This document shows, piece by piece, positions 45,438 to 54,684 of a stretch of DNA of 64,000 nucleotides; positions within the stretch are counted from its first letter, which is position 1, and each line of letters opens with the position of its first letter. The DNA is taken from NCBI RefSeq assembly GCF_014651915.1, contig NZ_BMXU01000001.1, forward strand, positions 1 through 64,000, given 5' to 3'. A program made the position numbers and the translations under genes. This DNA is from Parvularcula lutaonensis (lineage in GTDB: Bacteria; Pseudomonadota; Alphaproteobacteria; Caulobacterales; Parvularculaceae). The notes under the pieces are model-generated. The model was not told the origin of the DNA. It searched no databases and was given only the letters and a program-made list of their open reading frames with translations.

Positions 45438-45503
45438 GGGTCGTCAGGGACTTAACAAACAGTTAAGCTCCGTCCCATGGGGCAGTAAACTTGGGACACT
45501 TCC

Positions 45504-45860
45504 ATGAACGACATCCTTTCCGACCTGTCGGAGGCCTTCGGCTATGCGCTGAACGCCGATCCGCTGACGGTTCTTCTTCCTCTCGCCATCGTCGCCATTG
45601 CGCAGGGGCTCCGCGCCGACGGTATCGGCGCGGTTTTCTCGAACACCACGCGGGGGCTCGTCTGGTTCTCGCTGCTCGTCGTTCTCGTGGGCGGGCTGAT
45701 GGCCGATGACCGTTTCGAGGTCGCCGGCTGGCAAGCGCGGGCCGAAGACGCCTGGAACGAGTTGATGGGCATCCGCTTCATGGAGGTGATGGGCTTCTGG
45801 CTCCTCCTCTTCGCAGGGATCGTCGTCGTGTCGATCGTGCGATCGATTGTCCGCCGCTAG
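45504..45860 (+). CDS. Small membrane protein, unknown function
   Basis: The protein is 118 residues with three hydrophobic helices: PLTVLLPLAIVAIAQGL, LVWFSLLVVLVGGLM, and FWLLLFAGIVVVSIVRSIV. Its end is basic (SIVRR). A short inverted repeat, CTTAAC/GTTAAG, lies at 45450-45466 upstream. It is followed by an intrinsic terminator. I recognise no family. Confidence 0.6.
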   Translation: MNDILSDLSEAFGYALNADPLTVLLPLAIVAIAQGLRADGIGAVFSNTTRGLVWFSLLVVLVGGLMADDRFEVAGWQARAEDAWNELMGIRFMEVMGFWLLLFAGIVVVSIVRSIVRR

Positions 45861-45888
45861 CTCTGGCGCGATAGCCACTTAACAGAAG

Positions 45889-45920
45889 GCCCCGGGCGTC
45901 TTAGAGGCTCGGGGCTTTTT
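45889..45920 (+). terminator. Intrinsic terminator before yebC
   Basis: GCCCCGGGC (45889-45897) pairs with GCTCGGGGC (45907-45915) with one G-U pair, followed by TTTTT (45916-45920). It separates the small membrane-protein gene from the YebC gene. Confidence 0.88.
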
Positions 45921-45940
45921 CTATTTCTACCGGAGGTATC

Positions 45941-46687
45941 ATGGCCGGCCACTCCAAATGGGCCAACATCCAGCACCGCAAGGGTCGTCAGGACGCCAAG
46001 CGTTCGAAGCTGTTCTCGCGCCTGTCCAAGGAGATCACCGTCGCCGCCAAGATGGGCGCGCCTGACCCGGCTTTTAACCCGCGCCTCCGCCTGGCTATCG
46101 CGAACGCCAAGGGCCAGTCGATGCCCAAGGACAATATCGAGCGGGCCATCAAGAAGGGTTCTTCGGGCGAAGGCGATGACTACGAAGAGATTCGCTACGA
46201 GGGCTTCGGCCCCGAAGGCGTCGGCATCATCATCGAAGCGCTGACCGACAACCGGAACCGCACCGCTTCGGAGGTCCGTTCGACCTTCACGAAGAACGGC
46301 GGCAATCTTGGTGAGACGGGATCGGTCAGCTTCGGCTTCGACCGGGTCGGGCTGATCGAATACAAGGCCGAGATCGGTTCTGAAGACGATGTTCTCGAAG
46401 CCGCTATCGAAGCGGGTGCCGAGGATGTCGTGTCCAATGACGAGACGCACACGATCTACACGGCAGCCGATGATTTCGCCGAAGTCCAGAAAGCGCTTGA
46501 AGAGCGCTATGGCGAGCCGGACACGGCACGGCTGTCATGGCGGCCCCAGAACATGATCGAGGTCAGCTCGGAGAAAGCCGAAACGGTCGTGAAGCTCGTC
46601 GACGCCCTCGACGATCTCGACGATGTCCAGATGGTCTACGCCAATTTCGAACTCTCCGAAGAGGATGCCCAACGCCTCGCTGGCTGA
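45941..46687 (+). CDS. yebC: YebC/PmpR family regulatory protein
   Basis: The protein is 248 residues, starting [22 protein letters not shown], the universal family start. Also conserved are [22 protein letters not shown] and [24 protein letters not shown] lies 7 bases before the ATG. YebC proteins act as DNA-binding regulators or ribosome-associated translation factors easing polyproline stalls. An EF-P gene lies 2 kb downstream. Confidence 0.96.
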   Translation: MAGHSKWANIQHRKGRQDAKRSKLFSRLSKEITVAAKMGAPDPAFNPRLRLAIANAKGQSMPKDNIERAIKKGSSGEGDDYEEIRYEGFGPEGVGIIIEALTDNRNRTASEVRSTFTKNGGNLGETGSVSFGFDRVGLIEYKAEIGSEDDVLEAAIEAGAEDVVSNDETHTIYTAADDFAEVQKALEERYGEPDTARLSWRPQNMIEVSSEKAETVVKLVDALDDLDDVQMVYANFELSEEDAQRLAG

Positions 46688-46807
46688 ACCAGCACCCGGC
46701 AACAAAAAGCCGCAGACGGGCAAGGGTGGATCAAGAGAAATGCCGCGACCCCTTGCGTGGGCGCGCCGCATCATCAAGTGTCCGGCCACGCGAGAGAAAG
46801 AATTTCT

Positions 46808-47245
46808 ATGAGCCAGGCCAAAAACGGCGACACCGTAAGCATCAATTACACCGGGAAGCTGGCTGACGGCACGCTGTTTGACAGCTCCGAAGGCCGCGAG
46901 CCGCTGCAGTTCCAGCTCGGTGCGCACCAGATCATCCCGGGCCTCGAGCGCGCGATCGACGGCATGTCGGTCGGCGAAAAGAAGACCGTGACGATCAGCC
47001 CCGAAGATGCCTATGGCGAACGCGACGAAAGCCGCATGCAGGCGGTACCGCGCGCGCAGCTGCCCGCTGACCTTCCGACCGAACCCGGAACCCAGCTTGC
47101 CATGCAGACCCAGGATGGCCAGACCCTACCCGTGACGGTGGCGGAATCGAACGAAGAGACCGTTGTTCTCGATGCCAACCATCCCCTGGCTGGTCGCGAG
47201 CTGACCTTCGACGTGGAACTGGTGGATATTAAGGCTGCGGCCTGA
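46808..47245 (+). CDS. FKBP-type peptidyl-prolyl isomerase, SlyD-like
   Basis: The protein is 145 residues from the ATG at 46808. The isomerase domain (VSINYTGKLADGTLFDSSEG, HQIIPGLERAIDGMSVGE) is followed by the IF-like chaperone insert (YGERDESRMQAVPRAQLP to the LDANHPLAGRELTFDVEL segment). It lacks the His-rich tail of E. coli SlyD, so it is closer to SlpA-like cytoplasmic FKBPs. It catalyses proline isomerisation and chaperones folding. A terminator follows at 47270. Confidence 0.9.
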   Translation: MSQAKNGDTVSINYTGKLADGTLFDSSEGREPLQFQLGAHQIIPGLERAIDGMSVGEKKTVTISPEDAYGERDESRMQAVPRAQLPADLPTEPGTQLAMQTQDGQTLPVTVAESNEETVVLDANHPLAGRELTFDVELVDIKAAA

Positions 47246-47269
47246 GCCCGACAGGCGAAAGCGCATGAG

Positions 47270-47297
47270 AAGGCGGAGCATCCCTCCGCCTTTTTTT
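47270..47297 (+). terminator. Intrinsic terminator after the FKBP gene
   Basis: AGGCGGA (47271-47277) pairs with TCCGCCT (47285-47291), and a run of seven T follows. Confidence 0.9.
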
Positions 47298-47397
47298 GTG
47301 CCTGGCCCAGCCCGGCGCCTTTTTCCTGCTGACTACGGTTGTAATCGAAGCGCCTCGTCCTTATCTCGTTTTTCGATAAGGGAGGAGGACACCTGTC

Positions 47398-48468
47398 ATG
47401 CGCATGATTTCGACCGGAATTCTTGCATCCATCGCCTTCACGGGCTTCGCCCACGCCCAGAGCTTTTCGGGCGCGGACACCATCGTCATCGAGGACTTTT
47501 TCGGCACCGTCGAACTCGAGCTTTCAGGCGGGGGTGCCATCACCGTGGCCAGGTCGGGGGCGAATGCCGACGAGCTGACGATCAGCGGCGGCGACACTGC
47601 CGTCATCCGCGGCGATCGCGAAATCGACCACCAGCGCTGGTGGCGTGCGTACCGCAAGGAGCGCGGCGACTGGCGAGGCCGACGCGCGCGGGACGAAGAC
47701 CCTGCCTTCGACAAACTGCTCGAGGACCGTCCGAAGCTGATCATCTCAGCCCCGGCAGGCACCGATATCGAGATCCGCGATAGCGCCATCAAGCTGATAG
47801 CCGAAGGTGACGCTGGTGATGTGGAGATCAATGAGAACGTCCACCTGCTGGTCAAGCTCGGCGACATCGAAAGCGGCCATCTCGGCGTTCATGGCAGCGG
47901 CTACATGGAAGTCGGGAACGTCGCTGGCGAGCTCGATGCCGGTGTGCATGGCTCGGGCGACCTGATCGCAGGAAATATCGGCTCGGGCGAAGTGAATGTT
48001 CATGGCTCAGGCGATCTCGAGGTGAAGAATGTCGCCGGTGATCTCGACGCTTCGGTGCACGGCTCGGGCGACATCGAGGTCGAGCGCGTCGCCGGCGCGG
48101 TTGACGCCAGCGTCCACGGCTCGGGCGACCTCGTGATCGGGCGCGTTGGCCGCGGTCTTGAAGCCAGCGTCCACGGTTCGGGAGATCTTGAAGTCGGCCA
48201 GGTGACCGGAGGCGACATCGAGGTCTCGATTCACGGCTCCGGCGATCTCGAAATTGATGGCGGTTCGGTCCGCCAGCTCCGTGCCGCCGTGCGCGGTTCG
48301 GGCGAGTTCGAGTTCGACGGCACGGCTGAGTCCGCGCGCCTGCGCTCGATGGGCTCGGGCGGCATCCGCGTCGCCAAGGTTTCCGGCGAGATCGACGCCG
48401 ACGGCAAGAACATCCGCGTGGCGGGCAAGAAGGTTGGGGACCGCGATCGCGATCGCTGGGACGACTGA
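47398..48468 (+). CDS. Exported GIN-like beta-repeat protein
   Basis: The protein is 356 residues, with GGGAGGAGG about 10 bases upstream. The signal peptide [20 protein letters not shown] precedes a beta-rich start ([19 protein letters not shown]), a basic insert ([21 protein letters not shown]) and then nine repeats of about 19 residues built on HGSGDL (first His at residue 165; later ones RGSG and MGSG). The repeats suggest a right-handed beta-helix exported to the periplasm or surface. It is related in design to the GIN-domain protein at 17575. The last residues (RDRDRWDD) are charged. Confidence 0.8.
   Translation: MRMISTGILASIAFTGFAHAQSFSGADTIVIEDFFGTVELELSGGGAITVARSGANADELTISGGDTAVIRGDREIDHQRWWRAYRKERGDWRGRRARDEDPAFDKLLEDRPKLIISAPAGTDIEIRDSAIKLIAEGDAGDVEINENVHLLVKLGDIESGHLGVHGSGYMEVGNVAGELDAGVHGSGDLIAGNIGSGEVNVHGSGDLEVKNVAGDLDASVHGSGDIEVERVAGAVDASVHGSGDLVIGRVGRGLEASVHGSGDLEVGQVTGGDIEVSIHGSGDLEIDGGSVRQLRAAVRGSGEFEFDGTAESARLRSMGSGGIRVAKVSGEIDADGKNIRVAGKKVGDRDRDRWDD
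47890..48360 (+). repeat. Nine tandem HGSGD-type protein-coding repeats
   Basis: The tandem units encode residues 165-321, with His/Arg/Met-GSG turns at about 165, 184, 202, 221, 240, 259, 279, 299 and 318, i.e. periods of 18-20 residues (54-60 bases). Nucleotide identity between units is high around CATGGCTCGGGCGA-like cores, so internal recombination could change copy number. Confidence 0.75.
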
Positions 48469-48480
48469 TCGCGTCTCGCG

Positions 48481-48507
48481 CGCCGGGGTGCTTGAAGCTC
48501 CCCGGCG
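48481..48507 (+). terminator. Hairpin upstream of efp
   Basis: CGCCGGGG (48481-48488) pairs with CCCCGGCG (48500-48507), a perfect 8-bp stem after the beta-repeat gene. No T-run follows, so the terminator assignment is weak. Confidence 0.4.
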
Positions 48508-48571
48508 TTGGTGCCACACGCTCGGCTCAGACGAACACTGGCCGCAAGGCCCCCGAGCGAAGGCACCTCCG

Positions 48572-49135
48572 ATGAAGATCAACGGCAATGAAATCCGCCC
48601 CGGCAACACCATCAAGCACCAGGACACGCTCTGGCGGGCGGTGAAGGTGGAAGCCGTGAAGCCGGGCAAGGGGCCGGCCTACGCCCAGGTCGAGCTCAAG
48701 AACCTGATCGACAGGCGCAAGCTCAACGAGCGCTTCCGCAGCTCCGAAACCGTGGAGAGAGTGCGCCTTGAGCAGAAGGAACACACCTTCCTCTACGCCG
48801 AGGGCGACATGCTGACCTTCATGGATTCCGAGAGCTACGAGCAGGTGCAGATCCCCGAAGACCTGGTCGGCGAGCAGCGCGCCTTCCTTCAGGACGGCAT
48901 GGCTGTCGAGGTCGAGATGTATGAGGGGCGCGCTATCGGTGTCGCGCTTCCAGAGCACGTGACGCTGACCATCACCGAGACCGAACCGACGGTGAAAGGG
49001 CAGACGGCGTCCAGCTCCTACAAGCCGGCAATCCTCGAGAACGGCCTGCGGGTGATGGTGCCGCCGCACATTTCAGGCGACACGGCGATCGTCGTGAACA
49101 CCCAGACGATGGAGTACGTCAAAAGGGCCGATTAA
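48572..49135 (+). CDS. efp: Translation elongation factor P
   Basis: The protein is 187 residues, starting [19 protein letters not shown]. The three OB-like domains are present. The tip loop of domain I reads KPGKGPAY with Lys33, the residue modified by beta-lysylation in EpmA-type systems (a bacterium using EarP would have Arg). The C-terminal domain has [14 protein letters not shown] and the family end YVKRAD. It relieves ribosome stalling at polyproline. No modification genes are in the window. Confidence 0.95.
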   Translation: MKINGNEIRPGNTIKHQDTLWRAVKVEAVKPGKGPAYAQVELKNLIDRRKLNERFRSSETVERVRLEQKEHTFLYAEGDMLTFMDSESYEQVQIPEDLVGEQRAFLQDGMAVEVEMYEGRAIGVALPEHVTLTITETEPTVKGQTASSSYKPAILENGLRVMVPPHISGDTAIVVNTQTMEYVKRAD

Positions 49136-49218
49136 CCCTTCTCTGCCCTTCCCGCTCCCTTCACTGCCGAAAAGTGTTAAACTCGCGCTCAGGGAACATT
49201 GCGAGGGAGGGCAGCCCG

Positions 49219-49749
49219 ATGAGTCTGGGGTTGCTAGGCATGGCCGCAGCGCTGGCCTTGGCCGCGCAGGACACGGCCGCGCCTGAAGAGCCTCCTGAAG
49301 AGGAGGCCGCCGAAGAGGGCGGGACGCCTGTCGGTAACGACGGCGAAGAGGAGCCTGTCGGCCAGGTTCCGATGGAGGTCGAGACCGTCGAGGTCGAGGA
49401 GGAGAGCCTCCCCACCGTGGAAGAGCTCGCCTTTCCCGAATTGAGCGGTGATTTTGACGGCGATGGCAGCGAGGACACGGCCACGGCCCGCGAAAGCGAT
49501 GCCGGGGTGCAAATCGCCCTCGAGCTTTCGAGCCAGAAGGACACTTTCGTCGAGGCGCTGGGCGCGGATAGCCTGCGCAGTGTCGAATGGGACGTGCTCA
49601 GGGCGGAAGAGCTCTGCGAAGAGGCTGGCGACTGTCCAGATACGGAAGAAGCCGCGCGGGACGCGATCATCGTGACCTTGGACGGCAACGACACCTTCGT
49701 CCTGCGCTGGGACGGTGATGCGCTGGAGACAGTGTTCCTCGACGCGTGA
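49219..49749 (+). CDS. Acidic exported protein, unknown function
   Basis: The protein is 176 residues from the ATG at 49219, with GAGGGAGGG upstream. The first 17 residues (MSLGLLGMAAALALAAQ) look like a signal peptide. The next 60 are strongly acidic (EEPPEEEAAEEGG, EVEEESLP). The C-terminal part has DFDGDGSED, a calcium-loop-like sequence, and two Cys (LCEEAGDC). No family is recognised. It is convergent with the GT39 gene, sharing its end by one base. Confidence 0.6.
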   Translation: MSLGLLGMAAALALAAQDTAAPEEPPEEEAAEEGGTPVGNDGEEEPVGQVPMEVETVEVEEESLPTVEELAFPELSGDFDGDGSEDTATARESDAGVQIALELSSQKDTFVEALGADSLRSVEWDVLRAEELCEEAGDCPDTEEAARDAIIVTLDGNDTFVLRWDGDALETVFLDA

Positions 49750-51222
49750 TCAGCGACGGACTTCGTAAAGGTCAAGAGTCCGGGCGGGCCTTCCCCTTGT
49801 TGTGGCACGCAGGTCGATGAAGATCGATCCTACCGGAACAGCCTCTCCGAGTGCGGAATAGTCCTGTCCGGGGTCGCCATAGCGTTCCGTGACGAGGAGG
49901 CGGCGCGCACCTTCTCTCGGTGCGAAGGGCATCACGTATTCATAGGTGTTGTCGCTGCGCCCATCGCGGTCGAAGACTTCGAAGGTGACGCCTGCATTCC
50001 TCAGCTCCCAGACGAGATGTGCGGCGATCTCCCGGTCATCGACGATGAACCCGTCATAGCCTTCGCTCCGCACAAGGATCGCTTGTGCCGTTTCGGGCCA
50101 GGCGCGCGTGCGCTTGTAGGCGTTGGAGAAGCCGAGCGCATCGGCGCGGTCGAAATCGCTGGAGACGACCGCCATCAAGATCCAGACAGCGCCGTGAATG
50201 ATGATCGACGGGATCAGCACCCAGCGCGTGAGGCCGAGGCGCGAAAGCCACACGGGCAGCAGGATGCAGGCTGCCGGATAGGCAGCCATGGCCCAGTTCG
50301 CATGGGCCCTTGAGAGGAGCGCCTGCACCGAGATCACCACGAGGGGCGGAAGCACAAAGCTCAGAAGGAAGGCTTCCTTGCCTCTGTCCCGGAAGCCAAA
50401 ACGGACCATAGCGAAGATCAGCACAGGGAAAAGGATAGGTCCCAGAACGCCAAGCTGGTTCACAAGGAATTCCACCATTTCTCCAGGATGGATGAGGGAG
50501 CCGTTCCAATTCGCATTATCTGCGGTGTGCTTCACTGTCTGGAGGCCATTGGCGAGATTCCAGAGGACATTCGGCGCCGCGACGATGACTGCGCCGAGGA
50601 GCCAGAGGACTCGTTCTCGCCAACCGAATCCGTCCCTGAACCACGTCGATGCGAGGAGCGCGATACCAGTGCCCATGAAGAGATAGAGCGCTGCGTATTT
50701 CGACAGGAATGTCGCTCCTGCTGCTGCTCCGGCAGCGAGCGCGAGAAGGGCCTTCTTCCCCGTGGTCTGTGCGGTCAGGGCAAGGAGTAACAGGCTGGCC
50801 GACAGGAAGAAGGTCATCGGGATGTCGGTCGCCATGACCGTCCCGCCATAAATGACGGCGGGCATGATCGACCAGATCAGGAGTGCCTGAAGCCCGGCGC
50901 GATCTCCGAAAAGGCGGCGCCCCGTCTCAAAGAGAAGGAGGCCCGTTCCGCCGAGGAGGATCGGGGATAGCGCCCGGACCCCGAACTCGGTCTCGCCGAA
51001 CAGGCTCGTGGAAAGCCGGATCATCCAGGCAACCATTGGCGGCTTTGAATAGTAGCCCCAGTCGAGATCCCGGCTCCAGAACCAGTACTGGGCTTCGTCG
51101 GCCCCGAGATTGGTGTCGATGACCGCGAGGTGCAGCAGCCGCGCGATGACGAAGACCGAGGTCAACATCACAGCGGTCGCGGCCGGGCGCTGGTCAATCA
51201 TCGAGAGTGCTCGGCGAAACAT
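49750..51222 (-). CDS. GT39/ArnT-like membrane glycosyltransferase
   Basis: The protein is 490 residues with about ten membrane helices. The first loop carries the conserved acidic motif NLGADEAQYWFWSRDLDWGYYSKPP (shown in parts: GADEAQYW, YYSKPPMVAW), which contains the catalytic Asp/Glu of the GT39/GT83 family. Other features are ATDIPMTFFLSASLLLLAL and a C-terminal soluble domain of about 130 residues. It transfers a sugar from a polyprenyl-phosphate donor to an envelope acceptor. It is divergent from a GT2 gene that could make that donor. Confidence 0.85.
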   Translation of the reverse strand: MFRRALSMIDQRPAATAVMLTSVFVIARLLHLAVIDTNLGADEAQYWFWSRDLDWGYYSKPPMVAWMIRLSTSLFGETEFGVRALSPILLGGTGLLLFETGRRLFGDRAGLQALLIWSIMPAVIYGGTVMATDIPMTFFLSASLLLLALTAQTTGKKALLALAAGAAAGATFLSKYAALYLFMGTGIALLASTWFRDGFGWRERVLWLLGAVIVAAPNVLWNLANGLQTVKHTADNANWNGSLIHPGEMVEFLVNQLGVLGPILFPVLIFAMVRFGFRDRGKEAFLLSFVLPPLVVISVQALLSRAHANWAMAAYPAACILLPVWLSRLGLTRWVLIPSIIIHGAVWILMAVVSSDFDRADALGFSNAYKRTRAWPETAQAILVRSEGYDGFIVDDREIAAHLVWELRNAGVTFEVFDRDGRSDNTYEYVMPFAPREGARRLLVTERYGDPGQDYSALGEAVPVGSIFIDLRATTRGRPARTLDLYEVRR

Positions 51223-51388
51223 GAGTGATCCTGGGTGTTGAGAAGCAGATATGGCCCGTCAGGGTTGAAAACACTCGGCAGTGCTCGACCTCAAGGCGAC
51301 GCAAAGCCGTTTTTTTGCAGCGCAGGCCTAAGAAAATCCTTTCGCAATCGCTAACTCATTCCGAACCGGAAAACCAAGGAAGCTGAAC

Positions 51389-52141
51389 GTGCCATCCCAA
51401 CGCCCCCGCATGACGAGCAAGCCGTCGATCAGCGTCGTCGTGCCGTTCATGAACGAGGCCGGCAATATTGCTCCGCTGATAGCCGAGATCGACGAGGCGC
51501 TGGCCGACCTGCCTGCCGAGATCCTCGCCGTGGACGATGGCTCGACTGACCAGAGCCTCGAGGAGCTCGACGCCGCCAGGGCCGAGCACCCGCGGCTGCG
51601 TGTTCTCAGGCATGTGAACAATGCCGGCCAAAGCCGCGCGATACGGACGGGGGTCCTTGCGGCGCGGGCGGACGTGGTCGCGACGCTTGACGGGGACGGC
51701 CAGAATGTTCCCGCCGACATTCCCGCGCTCTACCGTCAGTTGACCCGCAATGACGCTGACAGCAACCTCGCCATGGTGGCCGGCCAGCGTGAAGGACGTC
51801 AGGACCGGCGCTCCAGGGTCTTGGCCTCACGGCTGGCAACGGCCTTTCGGCACTTCGTGTTCGGCGATGACAGCACAGACACCGGCTGCGGATTGAAGGT
51901 TTTCCGCCGCGACGCCTTTCTCATGCTGCCCTTCTTCGATCACATGCACCGTTATCTACCAATTTTGATGCGCCGCGAGGGGTTTGTGGTAGAGTATGCC
52001 CCGGTGCAACACAGGGCGCGCCGGACAGGGGCGTCGAAATACACCAATTTGGGGAGAGCGGGGGTGGCGATCCGTGATGTCCTGGGCGTTTTGTGGCTCC
52101 AATCCCGCGCGCGCGCGACGGGCGGAGTCGAAGAATGGTGA
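51389..52141 (+). CDS. GT2 polyprenyl-phosphate glycosyltransferase
   Basis: The protein is 250 residues, starting at a GTG with AAGGA about 10 bases upstream. GT-A features: SVVVPFMNEAGNI at the nucleotide-binding strand, VDDGSTD, the DxD metal motif in ATLDGDGQN, and the later CGLKVFRRDAF and RRTGASKYTNLGRAG. These match dolichol/undecaprenyl-phosphate mannosyl- or glucosyltransferases. It has no C-terminal membrane helices, so it is probably cytosolic or peripheral. It probably supplies the lipid-linked sugar for the divergent GT39 protein. Confidence 0.88.
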   Translation: MPSQRPRMTSKPSISVVVPFMNEAGNIAPLIAEIDEALADLPAEILAVDDGSTDQSLEELDAARAEHPRLRVLRHVNNAGQSRAIRTGVLAARADVVATLDGDGQNVPADIPALYRQLTRNDADSNLAMVAGQREGRQDRRSRVLASRLATAFRHFVFGDDSTDTGCGLKVFRRDAFLMLPFFDHMHRYLPILMRREGFVVEYAPVQHRARRTGASKYTNLGRAGVAIRDVLGVLWLQSRARATGGVEEW

Positions 52142-52145
52142 GTGA

Positions 52146-52646
52146 GTGGGCAAGAACGACGTACCTCTGGCACCGGTAGCGGCGTTGGCCTACGCTCATT
52201 CAAAAGGGGAGGGGCGTGAGCCCTCAAGGCTGTCTATGTTCACGATGTTTCCGCTGCTGACGCTGAGCCTCCTGGTGTACGGCATCATGTCACTCGCCCT
52301 TGGCGGATCGGAGTGGACCGGCGAAGCGGTCTTCACCGTATCCATGATCTCGGGCGACCAGTGGCGTGTCTCCGGCGGCGACCTTTTCTTGATGTTCTCG
52401 CTGTTCCTCCTGTTCATTGAAATTTTGCGGGCGACAAAGACGGGGACGGATTCCATTCTCAACCACGCCTTTTCGGCGGTCCTTTTCGTCGCTTGCTTCG
52501 CCTGTTTCCTGATCGTTCCGAACTTTGGCTCCTCGACCTTTTTCCTCGTGACCTTGATGACTTTCATGGACTTCATGGCCGGGTTCATCGTCACCACCCT
52601 GGCTGCACGGCGCGATCTCGGGGTGAGCGGCGGCATCGGCGCCTGA
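52146..52646 (+). CDS. Small membrane protein, unknown function
   Basis: The protein is 166 residues from a GTG at 52146, five bases after the GT2 stop; an ATG at 52236 is an alternative. Four hydrophobic helices are visible: MFPLLTLSLLVYGIMSLAL, LFLMFSLFLLFIEIL, AFSAVLFVACFACFLIV, and FFLVTLMTFMDFMAGFIVTTL. It is probably co-transcribed with the GT2 gene. The family is not recognised. Confidence 0.6.
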   Translation: MGKNDVPLAPVAALAYAHSKGEGREPSRLSMFTMFPLLTLSLLVYGIMSLALGGSEWTGEAVFTVSMISGDQWRVSGGDLFLMFSLFLLFIEILRATKTGTDSILNHAFSAVLFVACFACFLIVPNFGSSTFFLVTLMTFMDFMAGFIVTTLAARRDLGVSGGIGA

Positions 52647-52753
52647 GGTTTCGCCGCTTAAAACTCAGCGAAACCGACACTTCAGCGTTTTTTCATTCCG
52701 ACCGACTACGAGGGTTATCCGGTGCGCAGCCGGGCATCTCGCAGGAAGTAGTC

Positions 52754-54463
52754 ATGTCGTCTGAGAAATCGCTCTTTGCCGTTGGTCCCGATACGGTCCG
52801 TTTTGCCTTGGAGGCGGCCGGGCAGGCGATGTTCGAGTTCGATCCGGACACGGGCGCCGTCGCTTGGGCGGATCCTCGGCAGGCCGGCGAGCTGCTCGGC
52901 ATGGAAGGCCCCGCAAGCGATACCTGCTACGAGCGCCTGATCGGCTCCGTCAGCCCCGAACAGGCTGCCGCGCGCGAGGCGGAGGTCCTCGCCGCGCGTG
53001 AAGCTCGCCGCTCCTATTGCGTCGAGTTCTGCGCCGGCACCGGCAGCGAGCAGCGTTGGTACGAAGAGCGCGGAACATGGATGCGCTTGGGCGGACGTGA
53101 GCGCATGGTCGGCGTCATCCGCCGCATCGATGCCCAGAAGAAACGCGAAGCCCAGCTTTCCTATCTTGCAGCCCATGACGAGATGACCGGCCAGCTCAAC
53201 CGTGGCCGGACGAAAGAGGCGCTGCAGCGAGCGATCGACAATTCAGTCGACAGTTCTTTCTTCCTCGTCGCAATCGACAATGTCGGCGGGATCAATGTGA
53301 GCTTCGGCTTCGATGCGGCCGACCAGGTAATTTCAACGATTGCGGAGCGTCTTTGCGAAGGCGTCGGCGAAGGCTGCACGGTAGGCCGGGTTGCTGGCAC
53401 CAAGTTCGGCATCATCGCGCCGGGCCGTTCGCCCGAGGAGATGCGCGAGCGTGCCATTTCGATCCTGAACCTTGTCCGCTCAGACATCATCAAAACGCGA
53501 TCTGGCTCGATCGCAGCTTCAGTATGCCTCGGTGTTGCTCCGCTCACGGCGGAAATGGGTTCGGCGGACATCGCGCTCGCCCGTGCCGAGGCTGCGCTTG
53601 ACCAGGCACGTCAGGCTGGCCCTTCGAGCTGGTCCGTCTTCAGCGAGATGACCGATCCCGTGTCCATGCGCCACCGCGATACGGAGATGTCGGACACGAT
53701 CCTCACGGCACTGAACGACCGGCGGGTGACGGTGGCCTTCCAGCCCATCGTCACTGACGTCGATGCACCGTGGAACAAGTATGAATGCCTGATCCGCCTC
53801 GACAGTACCGACGGCGAAGAGATCAGTGCCCCGAACTTCATCGCTTCCGCCGAACGCCTCGGCCTCGTCCACCTTCTCGACCGTCGCGTGCTCGAGCTTG
53901 CGACGACAGCGTTGGCGCGGGAGCCGGACATCGAGCTTGCTGTCAACGTTTCCTGGGAGACCGTGAAGGATCCAGTGTGGGCTGACGGTTATGTCGGCCA
54001 TCTGCGTGCCAATGCCCACGTCGCTGACCGTCTGACGGTCGAGCTGACCGAGACGCGGATCGTCGATGCCATCGAAGCCTCCGAAGAGTTCGTGGCGCGG
54101 ATCAAGGCACTGGGCGCGAAGTTCGCGCTGGACGATTTCGGCGCGGGCTACACGTCGTTCCGGAACCTCAAGGCGTTGGACATCGATATCCTGAAGATCG
54201 ACGGATCGTTCATCACGGGCTTGGCCCAGAGCAAGGAAAACCAGCTCTTCGTGCGGACGCTGATCGATCTGGCCCGGAACTTCAGCATGAAGACCGTGGC
54301 CGAATGGGTCGACAACGAGAACGACGCCCGCATCCTGAAAGCGCTCGGTGTAGACTACTTGCAGGGCTTCTTCATCTCGAAGCCGGTGCGCCGTCCCGAC
54401 TGGATCATGCGCGAACGCCGTGACGATCAACCCGCCCTGCGTAGCCAGTCCGAAGCTTCCTGA
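52754..54463 (+). CDS. PAS-GGDEF-EAL protein with degenerate GGDEF
   Basis: The protein is 569 residues from the ATG at 52754, with AGGAA 6 bases upstream. It has a PAS-like N-domain (about 12-125), a GGDEF domain (about 140-290) and an EAL domain (about 315-555). The GGDEF loop reads AGTKF (214-218), so the cyclase site is lost. The EAL domain keeps its catalytic set: ECL in place of EAL (Glu344), Asn398, Glu430 and Glu433, Asp460-Asp461, Lys481, Glu517. Expected activity is c-di-GMP hydrolysis, perhaps regulated by the PAS and GGDEF domains. No membrane helices are evident. Confidence 0.88.
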   Translation: MSSEKSLFAVGPDTVRFALEAAGQAMFEFDPDTGAVAWADPRQAGELLGMEGPASDTCYERLIGSVSPEQAAAREAEVLAAREARRSYCVEFCAGTGSEQRWYEERGTWMRLGGRERMVGVIRRIDAQKKREAQLSYLAAHDEMTGQLNRGRTKEALQRAIDNSVDSSFFLVAIDNVGGINVSFGFDAADQVISTIAERLCEGVGEGCTVGRVAGTKFGIIAPGRSPEEMRERAISILNLVRSDIIKTRSGSIAASVCLGVAPLTAEMGSADIALARAEAALDQARQAGPSSWSVFSEMTDPVSMRHRDTEMSDTILTALNDRRVTVAFQPIVTDVDAPWNKYECLIRLDSTDGEEISAPNFIASAERLGLVHLLDRRVLELATTALAREPDIELAVNVSWETVKDPVWADGYVGHLRANAHVADRLTVELTETRIVDAIEASEEFVARIKALGAKFALDDFGAGYTSFRNLKALDIDILKIDGSFITGLAQSKENQLFVRTLIDLARNFSMKTVAEWVDNENDARILKALGVDYLQGFFISKPVRRPDWIMRERRDDQPALRSQSEAS

Positions 54464-54474
54464 ATGCGCCGATA

Positions 54475-54684
54475 TCAAGGCGTGGGGACAGTGGAGGGCG
54501 GCATCCTCCCGTGAAGGTCGGTGTGCGTGTCATGAATCGCGAACGTCGAGATTTCGACTGATTCTCCGAAGGCTGTAGTCACGCGGACTAATCCCGTCAG
54601 TTTACGGACGGCTATGCGCGCCTCCTCGGGCGAACCTTCGACGGGGTTCGCCTCGATGGGCGTCTCGAGTTCCTTACGATCCAC
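54475..54684 (-). CDS. Small hypothetical protein overlapping kdsB
   Basis: A GTG at 54684 would open a 69-residue protein (MDRKELETPIEANPVEG-like) that overlaps the last 11 bases of kdsB. An AGCAGG motif lies about 7 bases upstream. The sequence is mixed alpha/beta (RKLTGLVRVTTAFGESVEISTF) with no signal or membrane helix. Tight coupling to kdsB favours it being real, but there is no family match. Confidence 0.45.
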   Translation of the reverse strand: MDRKELETPIEANPVEGSPEEARIAVRKLTGLVRVTTAFGESVEISTFAIHDTHTDLHGRMPPSTVPTP

